Shown here: positions 9,952-20,513 of the stretch, in pieces
Layout of the letters: each line of letters starts with the position of its first letter
Position numbering within the stretch: the first letter of the stretch is position 1
NCBI RefSeq assembly: GCF_009765445.1
Contig: NZ_WHOY01000031.1
Location: 3,058,415 to 3,122,414, forward strand
DNA length: 64,000 nucleotides
Origin: Pantoea sp. BAV 3049
GTDB taxonomy: Bacteria > Pseudomonadota > Gammaproteobacteria > Enterobacterales > Enterobacteriaceae
Direction of reading: 5' to 3'
Translations under genes and position numbers: made by a program
The notes under the pieces: generated by a model
The model's input: the letters and a program-made list of their open reading frames with translations, nothing else
Databases searched by the model: none
What the model was told of the DNA's origin: nothing

Positions 9952-12900
9952 AGATCCTGACGCTGCGCTTTAAAAACCTCAACTCGCTGAAGGGCGAATG
10001 GAAAATTGATTTCACCGCCGAGCCGTTTGCCAGCAACGGCCTGTTCGCCATTACCGGCCCGACCGGCGCGGGTAAGACCACGCTGCTGGATGCAATCTGC
10101 CTGGCGCTGTATCACGAAACCTCCAGACTGGGAAAACTGTCGCAGTCGCAGAATGACCTGATGACGCGCGACACTTCAGAATGCCTGGCCGAAGTGGAGT
10201 TTGAGGTGAAAGGCGTGGCCTGGCGTGCTTTCTGGAGCCAGAACCGGGCGCGTGGCGTGGCGGACGGCAACCTGCAGGCACCGCGAGTGGAGCTGGCCCG
10301 CTGCGAAGACAACCAGATCGTTGCCGACAAGGTCAAGGACAAGCTGGAAATGCTGACCGCGCTGACCGGGCTGGATTTTGAACGCTTCACCAAATCGATG
10401 ATGCTGTCACAAGGGCAGTTTGCGGCCTTCCTGAATGCCGATGCCAACAGCCGCGCCGAGCTGCTGGAAGAACTGACCGGCACGGAGATCTACGGCCGCC
10501 TGTCGGCCAGCGTTTTTGAGCGACATAAAAATGCCCGTCAGGCACTGGAGACGCTCAAAGCCCAGGCTGCAGGCATGGCTTTGCTGGATAAAGAGCAGGT
10601 TCAACTACTTACCGATCAGCTGGAGCAAAGGGTAGCAGAGGAGCAGGTACTCACTTCTCAGCATCAGCGTCAGCAGGTTTTACTGCAGTGGTATCAACAG
10701 TTTCAGGCCATTTCTCAGGCTGTAACCGCTGCCGAAACCCAACGCCTGCAGGCGGAAACCGCCTGGCAGCAGGACAGCGCGCAGTTGGATCGTCTGCTTC
10801 AGGCCGAACCGGCGGAAAAGCTTCGCCCGCTCTGGCAGCAGCGCAATCAACAGCAGCAGGATTTGCAGGGGCTGAAAGAGCAGCATCAGCAGTTAACTCA
10901 GCAACTACAGCAGGCTCAGCAACAGCTGGAAGGTTCCACCACTCAGTTGAAAGAGGCTGAGGTGCAAAGACAGCAGCACGAGGCAGATCGCCAGCAGCAG
11001 GAGACGCTGATGACTGAAAGCGTCATGCCGCTGGATAACCGCATTGCCTCACTGGAGCAGCAAAGCACCCAACTGGCGAAAGAGGTCAGTGACTACCAAC
11101 ATTCTCTCACCCGCCGTCAGGCCAGCCTGCAACAGAATCAGCTGGCGCAGGCAGAGAAGCAGACCGCACAACAGCAGAATCAGAAATGGCAGCAGGACAA
11201 CCCGCACTTTGCTTACTGGGGCGAATCTCTGCCGCTGTGGCGCGCCCGCTTTGAGCAGCAGCACCAGAGTGAAGTGGCACTGATCTCGCAGCAGCAACGG
11301 CTGACGGAGCAGCAGAAAAATCTGGAACAGCTGCAGGTACAGCTCAGCCAGCTTGAACAGCAGGCTAAACCGCAGCAGCAGGCACTGGATCAGGCGCAAA
11401 AACAGTATTCAGAGACTGAGAAAAACCATCTGGCCCTGCAGCAACAGCAACCGGAAAGCGAACTGCAGGCTGCACTGACCCGTCTCAACCAACAGCGCCC
11501 GCTGCGGCAGATGCTGGCGCTGCTCTCGCCACAGTGGCAACAACTGATGTTACGCAGCCAGCGCACCCTTGCCAGCCAACAGCTTTTACAGCAGCAGTTG
11601 CAGGAAGCAGAACAGCAGCTACATATTTTGCGCAACGGCTGGAAAGAGAAGTATCAGCACCAGCAGGATCTGGAAAAACGCTGCGAGCTGGAGCAGCGCA
11701 TAGCTGACCTTGAGCAGCACCGCGCCCATCTGGAAGCGGATCAGCCCTGCCCACTGTGCGGCTCCCGCCAGCACCCGGCCGTTAGTGAATATCAGGCCCT
11801 GAAGCCTTCAGAAAACCAGCAGCGGCTGACGCAACTGAAGGCTGAGGTTGAGAAGCTGAAAGACCAGGGCACCACGAAGCGCGAACAGGTGAAAAACCTG
11901 CTGTCACAGACGGAGAAACTGCAGCAGGAACAGCTCGAAGCCGGACAGGAAGCCACCACGCTGGGCACTCAATGGCAGACGGCGGTCACCGGACTGGCAC
12001 AGAGCTTCACGCCGGACGACCAGCAGCAGGTGACAGAATGGCTGGCCGCGCAGGATCGGCAGGAAACCACTCTTCAGGCTCAGCTCCTCACCCTGCAGCA
12101 GAGCGCACGCACGCTTCAGGAGCAGAAGGATATTCTCAGCCAACGGCAGAATGAGCTGACCCAACTTCTGCAACAGCAGCAGCTGGCAGGTCAGCAACTG
12201 CTTACTCTCCGTCAGGCCATCAGCGAGCATGAACAGCAGTTGGTGCTGGAAAAACAATCAGTTAAGGTACAGCGTGACGCCCTGCAGGCTTCACTGACTG
12301 ATTACGCCCTGACGCTCCCGGCTCAGGGTGAGCATGAATCCTGGCTCACCGCACGCCAGAATGAATGGCAGCAATGGCTGAAAGCGGAGCGGGCGCTAAC
12401 TGACCTGCTACCGCAGTTAACCACTCTGGCCACCCAACAGCAGGCGCTGAATGATGAGATCTTCAGCGAACAGCAGCGACTGGACGCTCTGGAAAAACGC
12501 CTTAAAACTGAACAGGATACGCTGAAGGACTGGCGTGAGCAGCGACAAAAGCTTTTCGGTGACCAACTGACCACGGAGGTGCAGCACCAGCTGCGTGAGC
12601 TGTCGCAACATCACGCTGAACGCAGCCAGGCACTTCAGCAGCAGTGGCAACGGCAGCAGAACCAGTTAAATACTCTGACCGGACAGCATAACTCACTATC
12701 TGAACAGTCAGACACACTAACCCGTCGCCTTAACGACACTCAGGCAGGCTTTATCGCTGCGCTGGCTTCCGGCAACTTCCCTGATGAAGCGCACTTCCGC
12801 GCTGCCCTGCTCGATGAAGAGCAGGCCGCCCGGCTGAGAACATTGCAGAAGCAGCACGACAAGCGCCGTCAGCAAACCGCCGTGCTGCTGGAGCAGGCAC

Positions 12901-13622
12901 AGAAAAATCTCGTTGCCCATCAACAGCAACGTCCGGAAGATTTGCCGGAGGAAGCCGGAACGCTGAGCGATACCGTCGCCGCGCTGGCTCTGCGACTGCG
13001 GGAAAATGCCCGCCAGCAGGGCGAGGCCCGCCAGCAGCTGACCAGCGATGCCACCCGGCGGCAACAGCAGCAAAGCCTGCTGACGCAAATTGCAGAAAAT
13101 GAGAAGCACGTGGAAGACTGGGGCTACCTTAACCAGCTGATCGGCTCGAAGGAAGGCGATAAATTCCGCAAATTCGCTCAGGGACTGACGCTGGATCATC
13201 TGATGTGGCTGGCGAACCATCAGCTTAACCGGCTGCATGGGCGCTATCTGCTACAGCGTAAGTCTCAGGAAGCACTGGAGCTGCAAGTAGTGGATACCTG
13301 GCAGGCAGATGCGCTGCGCGATACCCGCACCCTTTCCGGCGGGGAGAGCTTCCTGGTCAGCCTGGCGCTGGCGCTGGCGCTTTCCGACCTTGTCAGCCAC
13401 AAGACCCGCATTGAATCGCTGTTCCTGGATGAGGGCTTCGGCACGCTGGATGCCGAGACGCTGGACAGTGCTTTGGATGCGCTGGATGCGCTGAACGCCA
13501 GCGGCAAAACCATTGGGGTGATCAGCCACGTGGAAGCGATGAAGGAACGCATCCCGGTGCAGATTAAAGTGCGTAAAATCAATGGATTGGGCTACAGCAG
13601 GCTGGATACCCCAACGCCCTGA
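9948..13622 (+). CDS. sbcC: Exonuclease subunit SbcC
   Basis: A Rad50-type ATPase of 1224 residues starting at GTG overlapping the sbcD stop. Walker [10 protein letters not shown] lies near residue 40; long glutamine-rich coiled coils flank the zinc hook C601-P-L-C604; the signature LSGGES lies near 1130 and Walker [11 protein letters not shown] near 1160. E. coli SbcC has about 1048 residues, so the coiled-coil arms are around 90 residues longer on each side here. All catalytic motifs are intact, so the SbcCD nuclease should be functional. Confidence 0.97.
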   Translation: MKILTLRFKNLNSLKGEWKIDFTAEPFASNGLFAITGPTGAGKTTLLDAICLALYHETSRLGKLSQSQNDLMTRDTSECLAEVEFEVKGVAWRAFWSQNRARGVADGNLQAPRVELARCEDNQIVADKVKDKLEMLTALTGLDFERFTKSMMLSQGQFAAFLNADANSRAELLEELTGTEIYGRLSASVFERHKNARQALETLKAQAAGMALLDKEQVQLLTDQLEQRVAEEQVLTSQHQRQQVLLQWYQQFQAISQAVTAAETQRLQAETAWQQDSAQLDRLLQAEPAEKLRPLWQQRNQQQQDLQGLKEQHQQLTQQLQQAQQQLEGSTTQLKEAEVQRQQHEADRQQQETLMTESVMPLDNRIASLEQQSTQLAKEVSDYQHSLTRRQASLQQNQLAQAEKQTAQQQNQKWQQDNPHFAYWGESLPLWRARFEQQHQSEVALISQQQRLTEQQKNLEQLQVQLSQLEQQAKPQQQALDQAQKQYSETEKNHLALQQQQPESELQAALTRLNQQRPLRQMLALLSPQWQQLMLRSQRTLASQQLLQQQLQEAEQQLHILRNGWKEKYQHQQDLEKRCELEQRIADLEQHRAHLEADQPCPLCGSRQHPAVSEYQALKPSENQQRLTQLKAEVEKLKDQGTTKREQVKNLLSQTEKLQQEQLEAGQEATTLGTQWQTAVTGLAQSFTPDDQQQVTEWLAAQDRQETTLQAQLLTLQQSARTLQEQKDILSQRQNELTQLLQQQQLAGQQLLTLRQAISEHEQQLVLEKQSVKVQRDALQASLTDYALTLPAQGEHESWLTARQNEWQQWLKAERALTDLLPQLTTLATQQQALNDEIFSEQQRLDALEKRLKTEQDTLKDWREQRQKLFGDQLTTEVQHQLRELSQHHAERSQALQQQWQRQQNQLNTLTGQHNSLSEQSDTLTRRLNDTQAGFIAALASGNFPDEAHFRAALLDEEQAARLRTLQKQHDKRRQQTAVLLEQAQKNLVAHQQQRPEDLPEEAGTLSDTVAALALRLRENARQQGEARQQLTSDATRRQQQQSLLTQIAENEKHVEDWGYLNQLIGSKEGDKFRKFAQGLTLDHLMWLANHQLNRLHGRYLLQRKSQEALELQVVDTWQADALRDTRTLSGGESFLVSLALALALSDLVSHKTRIESLFLDEGFGTLDAETLDSALDALDALNASGKTIGVISHVEAMKERIPVQIKVRKINGLGYSRLDTPTP

Positions 13623-13746
13623 AGAAGGATAAAACGTCAGATTTTTCAAACCGAATCCTTTTACAGACCATTGGAGTAAAAACCGCGAGATACCTGCTTT
13701 AGAATGGCAGCAGCATTGGAAACAGAGTTAACTATCCGGGGTAAAA

Positions 13747-14172
13747 ATGGCATCAGCAAGATTCATCTCAGGCACGGGCATGGTTCTGCTGGCCGCTCTG
13801 CTGGCAGGCTGCCAGACAGCACCGAAAGAGCCTCCGGTGCCGAAGAAACTGCCTGCGCCGACAGCGGAAGAAATGCAGAACGCGGCGGAAAAACAGTGCA
13901 GCAAGCCGCAGGGCGTATCGCGGGACGACTGCCAGTATCTGGCGAAACTGCAGTATGGCATTCAGCGTAATTTCTATAACGCGGCGCAGTATAAAGGCCG
14001 CGAGTGTGCGGTCACCATCGCATGGCAGAACGGCCGCTACAGCGTGCTGGGCACCGCCGGGGATGAAGTGTTGTGTCTGAAGACCTGGAGCGTGGTCAGC
14101 AGTGCGGAGAATTTACCCCCGCCGCCGAAGCAAATGCCATCGAAACTGGTCATTGATTTCAGGCCGCAATAA
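13747..14172 (+). CDS. Lipoprotein with a TolA C-terminal-like domain
   Basis: A 141-residue protein with a lipoprotein signal ending LLAALLAGC, so the mature chain is lipid-anchored. A short proline-rich spacer follows, then from about residue 55 to the end a domain aligning by eye with TolA domain III: YLAKLQYGIQRNFYNAAQYKGRECAVTI (TolA: IKQAIQQKFYDPSSYAGKTC), VLGTAGDEVLC, PPPPKQ and the ending IDFRP. In TolA this domain binds TolB, Pal and colicin or phage proteins. TolA itself is anchored by an N-terminal helix, so this is a different architecture. Function is unknown; a Tol-Pal partner or decoy is an inference. Confidence 0.7.
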   Translation: MASARFISGTGMVLLAALLAGCQTAPKEPPVPKKLPAPTAEEMQNAAEKQCSKPQGVSRDDCQYLAKLQYGIQRNFYNAAQYKGRECAVTIAWQNGRYSVLGTAGDEVLCLKTWSVVSSAENLPPPPKQMPSKLVIDFRPQ

Positions 14173-14239
14173 ACCAGCGTGAACAATGCCTGACGGAGGG
14201 CTGCCAGCGTCGGGGGATGTTCAGCGCAATCTGGCGGGA

Positions 14240-15307
14240 TTAGCCCGCCAGCTCATCCTGTCGCCACTGGCGGGGACTGATGCCAAACCAGCGGCGGAAA
14301 GCCCGCGAAAAGGCGCTGACCTCGGAATATCCCAGCAGCAGCGCCATCTCGGAAATCGGGATCTGTTTCTGCTGCAGATAATGCGTCGCCATCTCACAAC
14401 GCACCTTATCCACCAGCGAGGTAAAGCTGTGGTTTTCATCACGCAGGCGACGCTGCAGCGACCAGCTGGACAATCCCATCTTATCCGCCACCTCTTCCAG
14501 CACCGGTTCACCTTTCAGTAAAACCAGATGCACCTGAGCACGAGCCTGATCGACAATATTCTGCTGCGGGACGGCGCTGTTCAGGCGGCGGATGGCATCC
14601 TGCATCACCATCAGCAACATCGGATCGCTGTCCGGCATCGCACGGGCCAGATCCCGCTTCGGGATCAACAGCGAGTTGAAGGGCTGATCAAAATAGACTG
14701 GCGCATCGAAAACTTTGCAGTGTTCGTGCCACTGAGCAGGACGGGGATGTTCAAAATGCACCTCACGCGGGGCCCAGTTTTTACCGGCCACGTGACGGAT
14801 CAGGTTCAGAAACATGCCCAGCGTCAGTTCGGCATCCTGGCGACGGCAGAGGATCGCACCGTGACGCACCTGATAATCAAGCCGCCAGCTGTCCCCTTTG
14901 TCCACCAGGCGGGTCAGCGTGTCATGCTGATGCCAGGGAAAGGCATTCACCACGTTGTGCAGCGCCTGTTCCAGCGTGGCGGAACAGAGGCCAACGTAGC
15001 CAATCAGACCTAATGACTGTGGTTTAAACTGCTTGCCGTAGTGCAAACCGAAGTTATCAAAACCTGAATATCGCGCCGCCTCTTCCATTACGCGGCAGTA
15101 GTTAATCAACCCCAGACTCAGCGTCGGGCTGGCCAGCTGTTCCGGATCGATGCCGCTGACGCCGAAAATCCGGTCAACATCGCCTCCTTTATCGCAGATA
15201 AATTCGCTTAACCCGCTGGCGGCGGCGGCCAGCACGCCACGATTGCTGGCTATGCTGGCGTCAAGTGCAGAAGCCATTTCAGGCTGTTTGATCAAACCGG
15301 TTTCCAT
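14240..15307 (-). CDS. AraC-family transcriptional regulator
   Basis: About 355 residues. The N-terminal ~190 residues resemble the 'arabinose-binding' effector domain of OruR/ArgR-type regulators (DRIFGVSGIDPEQLASPTLSLGL...). The C-terminus is an AraC helix-turn-helix pair with VADKMGLSSWSLQRRLRDE and ISEMALLLGYSEVSAFSRAFRRW. The frame stays open upstream into the kinase gene; I chose an ATG near 15307 preceded by GGGGGC, as earlier starts would overlap that gene. It lies about 56 bp downstream of the kinase on the same strand and opposite the permease, so it probably controls this cassette in response to the transported amino alcohol. Confidence 0.8.
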   Translation of the reverse strand: METGLIKQPEMASALDASIASNRGVLAAAASGLSEFICDKGGDVDRIFGVSGIDPEQLASPTLSLGLINYCRVMEEAARYSGFDNFGLHYGKQFKPQSLGLIGYVGLCSATLEQALHNVVNAFPWHQHDTLTRLVDKGDSWRLDYQVRHGAILCRRQDAELTLGMFLNLIRHVAGKNWAPREVHFEHPRPAQWHEHCKVFDAPVYFDQPFNSLLIPKRDLARAMPDSDPMLLMVMQDAIRRLNSAVPQQNIVDQARAQVHLVLLKGEPVLEEVADKMGLSSWSLQRRLRDENHSFTSLVDKVRCEMATHYLQQKQIPISEMALLLGYSEVSAFSRAFRRWFGISPRQWRQDELAG

Positions 15308-15363
15308 CATCATCGCCCCCGCTACAGAATACATCCCATAACAGGAGCAATTTTCATACCAGA

Positions 15364-16368
15364 TCAGGCACCGACCGGCAGTTCTGAAGTTTCCAGATAG
15401 CGGCGGCACAGGCGTACCGAGTGATCGGCCCACTGCGGCCCCAGGCTGATGGCCATTTCGGTCCCGGCATGCGAGCCAGCCCACGCCAGCAGCTGGATAC
15501 GGCGCTGGATCAGCAGTGTGGGCACCAGCGCCATCTCTTCATCGGTGATATGCGCGACCTGCTCATAGCCGGTGATCCAGTTATCCACCCAGTCGGCTGC
15601 ACGAGGATGGTGCTCCACGAAACTGATTGCTGCCGCAAGATCGTGCAGATACCATCCCATGCCGCAGTCGTCAAAGTCGATCACCCGCGTTTCCCCCTTG
15701 TGGAGCAGCAGGTTGGTGAGGCGAAGATCGGCGTGGATCAGCCCATAACGCGAAGAATCTTTGCCAAAAAGCTGCAGTTCGCTGCCCACGCGGGCGATCG
15801 CCTCTTCAACGATCGAATGATCTTCCGTTCGCAGGTTCGGGGCATCACGCCAGTCTCCCCAGTGGCTCTGCGGACTGACCATAGTGTGATGATCCCAGAT
15901 GATGCGCTGAAAGCCTGCCGGTTTTTGCCAGCTCTTGCTGTGCCGATGCAGCCGGGCAGTAATGTCCCCCAGCTGCTGAAACGCGCGCGGATCAACATCG
16001 GTGGTCGGCATATCCCCTTCGATCCAGTCGAACAGCACGGCATAGCGCACGCCGCCGCCTTCCAGCTGCAAACCTTGCACGGTTTTCCCCTCACTATCAG
16101 GCACCGCCTGTGGCACCACAATTCCCGTTTCGCGCAGTGCATCCAGCCAGTTCAGCTCGCTTTCGATATCCGCACGCTCGTGATAGTTGCCGCGATGCAG
16201 ACGCAGCGCGTAACGTTTGCCGCCCGCTTCCAGCAGGAAGGTGGCATTTTCAGAACGGCAAAGCAGGCTGAGCTTGCCCTGCAGAGCAAACGGGTAGCGG
16301 GTGAGCGCGCGCTGAGCAAGTTTCAGCAGTGCAGTGTTATCCAGGTCATCATATTGCTGTGCGGTCAT
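15364..16368 (-). CDS. APH/choline kinase-fold phosphotransferase, putative amino-alcohol (ethanolamine) kinase
   Basis: About 334 residues from ATG at 16368, which has GGAG seven bases upstream. Kinase-like features are complete: YALRLHRGNYHE with the ATP-binding lysine replaced by Arg, the catalytic loop LIHADLRLTNLL (HxDxxxxN) and the metal-binding DFDDCG. The family phosphorylates small alcohols or aminoglycosides. It is divergent from an ethanolamine-type permease and next to an AraC regulator. Established physiology (Jones, Faulkner and Turner, 1970s) shows Erwinia degrade ethanolamine through an amino-alcohol kinase and a phospho-lyase; assigning this gene to the kinase step is inference. 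Hydroxylysine or another substrate is possible. Confidence 0.65.
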   Translation of the reverse strand: MTAQQYDDLDNTALLKLAQRALTRYPFALQGKLSLLCRSENATFLLEAGGKRYALRLHRGNYHERADIESELNWLDALRETGIVVPQAVPDSEGKTVQGLQLEGGGVRYAVLFDWIEGDMPTTDVDPRAFQQLGDITARLHRHSKSWQKPAGFQRIIWDHHTMVSPQSHWGDWRDAPNLRTEDHSIVEEAIARVGSELQLFGKDSSRYGLIHADLRLTNLLLHKGETRVIDFDDCGMGWYLHDLAAAISFVEHHPRAADWVDNWITGYEQVAHITDEEMALVPTLLIQRRIQLLAWAGSHAGTEMAISLGPQWADHSVRLCRRYLETSELPVGA

Positions 16369-16605
16369 AGTCTGGCTCCAGAATGGATTGGCTGTCGGTT
16401 CCCCGCCTTGTGTTACCAGCATGGCGTCGCCTGCGTTGAACCGCTTGACCGCAGACGACCCTCTTTTGACTTTAGCGTGCATCTGGCACTTTTCTTGCGT
16501 CTGAGTTGACTGCAGAGCACAAAAATCATTACGCCAGCGTCAAGTTTCCCCCCGACACCGGCTGCATTATCGACTGACAATAAAATTCATGACGGGGATA
16601 TCGGT
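16369..16605. promoter_or_regulatory. Divergent control region between kinase and permease genes
   Basis: This 237-bp region lies between two divergently transcribed genes and should contain both promoters and the AraC-regulator site. GGGGATATCGGT provides the ribosome site of the permease. I could not identify a convincing direct repeat for the regulator. Confidence 0.4.
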
Positions 16606-17970
16606 ATGACAAGCAAGCTAAAGCCCACTCTGGGCACAATACATCTGTGGGGCATTGCGGTAGGTCTGGTGATTTCCGGTGAGTACTTTGGCTGGAGTTA
16701 CGGCTGGGGCGTGGCAGGCACGCTGGGCTTTCTGGTCACCACGGCGTTAATCGCCACCATGTATACCTGTTTTATTTTCAGCTTTACTGAACTGACCACC
16801 GCCATCCCACACGCGGGCGGTCCGTTTGCCTACAGCCGCCGCGCCTTTGGCGAAACCGGTGGTCTGATTGCCGGGATGGCAACTCTGATTGAGTTTGTTT
16901 TTGCGCCACCGGCTATCGCCATGGCTATCGGGGCCTATCTTAACGTGCAGTATCCGGGGCTGAACCCAAAATACGCCGCGGTGGGAGCCTATCTTGTCTT
17001 TATGACGCTGAATATACTGGGCGTGAAGCTGGCAGCGATGTTTGAGCTGGTGGTGACCGTGCTGGCAGTACTTGAGCTGCTGGTGTTTATGGGCGTGGTG
17101 GCACCGGGCTTTAGCATCACCAATTTTGCGGCTCACGGCTGGTCAGGCGGCGAACACTTCGGTCTGCCTGCCGTTTCCGGTATTTTCGCGGCCATTCCGT
17201 TTGCCATCTGGTTCTTCCTGGCTATCGAGGGAGCTGCGATGGCCGCCGAAGAGGCAAAAGATCCGAAACGCACCATTCCAAAAGCCTATATCACCGGCAT
17301 TCTGACTCTGGTGGTGCTGGCGATTGGCGTGATGCTGATGGCTGGCGGCGCGGGCGACTGGCGCAAACTGTCCGACATCAACGATCCGCTGCCGCAGGCG
17401 ATGAAAATGGTAGTGGGTGAAAATTCGGGCTGGATGCACATGCTGGTGTGGATTGGCCTGTTCGGCCTGATCGCCAGCTTCCACGGCATTATCCTCGGCT
17501 ATTCGCGCCAGTTCTTTGCGTTGTCCCGTGCCGGTTATCTGCCTGCAGGTCTGGCAAAACTGTCACGCTTCCAGACGCCGCACCGGGCGATCATTGCCGG
17601 CGGCGTTATCGGGATTGCCGCCATCTTCAGCGACAGCTGGATTAACCTGCAGGGCATGACGCTGACAGCCGCGATGATCACCATGGCCGTGTTCGGCGCT
17701 ATCGTAATGTACCTCATGAGCATGCTGAGCCTGTTCCGCCTGCGCCGCACGGCTCCGGAAATGGAACGCACCTTCCGCGCACCAGGCTATCCGATCGTGC
17801 CGGGCATTGCGCTGGTGCTGGCGTTTGTCTGCCTGATTGCGATGCTGTGGTTTAACGCGGTGATTGGCGGCCTGTTCGTGGCCTTTATGGTAGCGGGATA
17901 CCTCTATTTCCTGATGACCAAAGGCCAGCGTGCCAGTGCCCCACGCGATGCAATGCTGTTAGGGGATTAA
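16606..17970 (+). CDS. Ethanolamine-type APC permease
   Basis: A 454-residue permease with about 12 helices. Its N-terminus, GTIHLWGIAVGLVISGEYFG, and the following IPHAGGPFAYSRRAFGETGG and EFVFAPPAIAMAIGAYLN are characteristic of the ethanolamine permease subfamily of APC transporters. It is divergent from the phosphotransferase and AraC genes, forming an apparent uptake-and-phosphorylation cassette. No ethanolamine ammonia-lyase (eutBC) or phospho-lyase gene lies in the window. Substrate is assigned from family resemblance. Confidence 0.8.
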   Translation: MTSKLKPTLGTIHLWGIAVGLVISGEYFGWSYGWGVAGTLGFLVTTALIATMYTCFIFSFTELTTAIPHAGGPFAYSRRAFGETGGLIAGMATLIEFVFAPPAIAMAIGAYLNVQYPGLNPKYAAVGAYLVFMTLNILGVKLAAMFELVVTVLAVLELLVFMGVVAPGFSITNFAAHGWSGGEHFGLPAVSGIFAAIPFAIWFFLAIEGAAMAAEEAKDPKRTIPKAYITGILTLVVLAIGVMLMAGGAGDWRKLSDINDPLPQAMKMVVGENSGWMHMLVWIGLFGLIASFHGIILGYSRQFFALSRAGYLPAGLAKLSRFQTPHRAIIAGGVIGIAAIFSDSWINLQGMTLTAAMITMAVFGAIVMYLMSMLSLFRLRRTAPEMERTFRAPGYPIVPGIALVLAFVCLIAMLWFNAVIGGLFVAFMVAGYLYFLMTKGQRASAPRDAMLLGD

Positions 17971-18016
17971 GCGAGGAGCCGACAGGCCAAAGTCAAAACG
18001 GTTTTGATGATAGTCA

Positions 18017-18116
18017 GCGGTAAGGTGCGTCTCCGACGGGACGCTGAGAATCTCACCCTGGAGGCTTGATTGCCGCGTTCCTGCGGCAAACACCCGACGG
18101 AGACGCACCTTACTGC
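18017..18116. repeat. Nested hairpin element A at a convergent junction
   Basis: Two 24-base arms (18017-18040 and 18093-18116) pair at 22 of 24 positions, including GTAAGGTGCGTCTCCG perfectly. Between them are about 30 unpaired bases and then an inner hairpin TGCCGC-GTTCCT-GCGGCA (18071-18088) close to the right arm. It sits between the convergent permease and mak genes. No T-run follows on either strand, so it is not a textbook terminator. Element B near 38.9 kb has the same architecture but different sequence. Confidence 0.75.
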
Positions 18117-18161
18117 CTCCCAAAGCATCAGAGTCGCCATCGATCTTTCAAAAAAAATACA

Positions 18162-19067
18162 CTACTGCGGCCACAGCCATGCCGCACCACGCACGCCGCT
18201 GGAGTCGCCATGTACCGCCTGGCGAATCGGCGTTTCACACTCGCCGCCGAATACCCATTTTTTGATCAGTAGCGGCACGGTCTGGTAAAGACGATCGACG
18301 TTGCTCATTCCTCCTCCCAGAACGATCATGTCCGGATCGAGAATATTGACGACATGTGCCAGCGATTTCGCCAGGCGCAGCTCGTAGCGGCTCATCGCCA
18401 GCTCGGCCACCGGATCCTGCTGTTCCACCAGCCTGATAATCTCCGCGCCTTTCAGCTCCACGCCGCTCAACCGATGGTAATCCGTTGCGAAGCCAGTGCC
18501 GGAGATAAAGGTTTCGATACAGCCCTGTTTGCCGCAGTAACAGGAAACCTCATCGCGATAACGCAGCTCATCTTCATCCATCCACGGCAGTGGGTTGTGA
18601 CCCCACTCGCCCGCGTTACCGTTACCGCCGATATGGGACTGTCCGTTCAGCGCCACGCCAGCACCACAGCCAGTACCGATGATCACCGCAAATACCGTCG
18701 CCTTACCCGCTGCCGCGCCATCCACCGCTTCGGAAACAGCCAGGCAGTTGGCGTCATTGGCAATCCGCACTTCCCGTCCCAGCATTTTTTGCAGATCTTT
18801 GTCCAGCGGCTGACCGTTCAGCCAGGTGGAGTTAGCATTCTTCACCCGCTGTGTGTAAGGCGAAATCGTGCCGGGGATGCCGATGCCCACACTGCCCTGC
18901 TGACCGGTTTTCTCTTCCGCCAGCTGGACCAGCCCGACAATCGCCTCTGTGGTTTTATGATAATCATCCCGCGGTGTGGCCACGCGGTAGCGGAACAGGG
19001 TCTCGCCCTCATCAGAGAGCGCAATCACTTCGATTTTAGTACCACCCAGGTCAATACCGATACGCAC
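18162..19067 (-). CDS. mak: Fructokinase (ROK family)
   Basis: A 301-residue sugar kinase starting at GTG with GAGGAATAACAA upstream. The ROK features are visible: [10 protein letters not shown] phosphate-binding loop, [30 protein letters not shown], the catalytic region [11 protein letters not shown] and the zinc motif [15 protein letters not shown]. It phosphorylates fructose at C6. The rdgC-mak orientation and position match E. coli; in E. coli araJ lies between sbcC and mak, here replaced by 13.7-18 kb. Confidence 0.95.
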   Translation of the reverse strand: MRIGIDLGGTKIEVIALSDEGETLFRYRVATPRDDYHKTTEAIVGLVQLAEEKTGQQGSVGIGIPGTISPYTQRVKNANSTWLNGQPLDKDLQKMLGREVRIANDANCLAVSEAVDGAAAGKATVFAVIIGTGCGAGVALNGQSHIGGNGNAGEWGHNPLPWMDEDELRYRDEVSCYCGKQGCIETFISGTGFATDYHRLSGVELKGAEIIRLVEQQDPVAELAMSRYELRLAKSLAHVVNILDPDMIVLGGGMSNVDRLYQTVPLLIKKWVFGGECETPIRQAVHGDSSGVRGAAWLWPQ

Positions 19068-19210
19068 TTGTTATTCCTCATTATTCTGCACTCAGCTTCT
19101 TACCATAGAAGGCCACAGGCGGAAAGGCAATGAAACCCCGCCGCCGATTCGCTATCATGCGCGCTGACTTTGAATTAGCGCGACTCAAGCGCCCGGAGAG
19201 GGAAAGCAGC

Positions 19211-20122
19211 ATGCTGTGGTTTAAAAATTTGATGGTATATCGTCTGAATCGCGAGATTCCGCTGGCGGTGGACGAGATGGAAAAACAACTCGATGCATTC
19301 ACTTTCACTCCCTGCGGCAGCCAGGACATGGCGAAGACCGGCTGGGTGTCCCCGATGGGATCACGCGGCGATGCACTGACCCACGCTCATTCGGGCCAGA
19401 TCCTGATCTGCGCCCGTAAAGAAGAAAAAATCCTGCCTTCCCCGGTGATCAAACAGGCACTGGAAGCCAAAATCGGCAAGCTGGAAGCGGAACAGCAGCG
19501 CAAGCTGAAGAAAACCGAAAAAGACTCGCTGAAGGATGAAGTGCTGCACAGCCTGCTGCCACGCGCCTTCAGTCGCTTCAGCCAGACCTTCCTGTGGATC
19601 GATACCGTCAACAACCTGATTATGGTCGACTGCGCCAGCGCCAAAAAAGCGGAAGACACGCTGGCCCTGCTGCGTAAGAGCCTGGGGTCGCTGCCGGTGG
19701 TGCCGCTGACGCTGGAAAGCCCTATCGAGCTGACCATGACCGAATGGGTGCGTTCAGGTGAAACACCAGCCGGTTTCGCACTGATGGATGAAGCCGAACT
19801 GAAAGCGCTGCTGGAAGATGGCGGCGTGATCCGTTGCAAGAAGCAGGACCTGGTCTGCGACGAAATCGCTAACCATATTGAAGCGGGTAAACTGGTGACC
19901 AAACTGGCGCTGGACTGGCAGGAGCGCGTACAGATGTTGCTGTCTGATGACGGCTCACTGAAACGCCTGAAGTTTGCCGATACCCTGCGCGAGCAAAATG
20001 ATGATATCGATCGGGAAGATGTGGCGGCCCGTTTTGATGCCGACTTTATCCTGATGACCGGCGAACTGGCCGCGCTGATCGCCAATACCGTTGAAGCTCT
20101 TGGCGGCGAAGCACAGCGTTAA
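19211..20122 (+). CDS. rdgC: Recombination-associated protein RdgC
   Basis: 303 residues from ATG at 19211 ([18 protein letters not shown]), exactly the E. coli length; GGAGAGGGAAAG upstream supports this start over longer frames. RdgC forms a ring-shaped dimer that binds double-stranded DNA and restrains RecA. Highly conserved segments such as GWVSPMG and [12 protein letters not shown] are present. Monocistronic, ending at a strong terminator. Confidence 0.96.
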   Translation: MLWFKNLMVYRLNREIPLAVDEMEKQLDAFTFTPCGSQDMAKTGWVSPMGSRGDALTHAHSGQILICARKEEKILPSPVIKQALEAKIGKLEAEQQRKLKKTEKDSLKDEVLHSLLPRAFSRFSQTFLWIDTVNNLIMVDCASAKKAEDTLALLRKSLGSLPVVPLTLESPIELTMTEWVRSGETPAGFALMDEAELKALLEDGGVIRCKKQDLVCDEIANHIEAGKLVTKLALDWQERVQMLLSDDGSLKRLKFADTLREQNDDIDREDVAARFDADFILMTGELAALIANTVEALGGEAQR

Positions 20123-20128
20123 TCTCTG

Positions 20129-20153
20129 GCGGGCCGTCTGCACGGCCCGCTTT
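20129..20153 (+). terminator. Intrinsic terminator after rdgC
   Basis: GCGGGCCGT-CTGC-ACGGCCCGC followed by TTT, immediately after the rdgC stop and between convergent rdgC and ppnP. Confidence 0.8.
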
Positions 20154-20157
20154 CACA

Positions 20158-20448
20158 TCACTCTTTCAGGTAGCGGCACAGATAAGAGGAAGGCTCTGCA
20201 ACCTGCAGATGAAACTCGCTGTGACCCGGTACGTTAAAGATCTCGCCCGGACCATAGTGTTTCCACTCTGCTTCACCCGGCATCAGCACTTTCAGCGAGC
20301 CGCTGACCACAGTCATCTCTTCCGGCTGGCCGGTGCCAAACGTATATTCTCCTTCCGCCATCACGCCCACGCTGGCGCGCCCGGTACAGGCACTGTCGAA
20401 ACCAATTGATTTCACTTTTCCGTCGAAGTACTCACTGACGTTGAGCAT
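20158..20448 (-). CDS. ppnP: Pyrimidine/purine nucleoside phosphorylase PpnP
   Basis: A 96-residue small cupin (E. coli YaiE/PpnP 94) with [35 protein letters not shown] and [18 protein letters not shown]. coli PpnP carries out phosphorolysis of several nucleosides. It lies between rdgC and aroM as in E. coli. The cytoplasmic role is nucleoside salvage. Confidence 0.95.
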   Translation of the reverse strand: MLNVSEYFDGKVKSIGFDSACTGRASVGVMAEGEYTFGTGQPEEMTVVSGSLKVLMPGEAEWKHYGPGEIFNVPGHSEFHLQVAEPSSYLCRYLKE

Positions 20449-20513
20449 ATAAATATCCTTAGAATCAGAGACAAAGGTAAAAGAGCAGTGTAAAGGTACC
20501 GAGGTTCTCTCGT

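Noticed and set aside
9948-13622. Many open frames on both strands inside sbcC
   Set aside because: They follow from the CAG/CTG-rich coiled-coil coding and overlap a gene with all Rad50 motifs intact.
18017-18116. Element A as an integron attC site
   Set aside because: It lacks GTTRRRY/RYYYAAC core boxes and no integrase or cassette follows.
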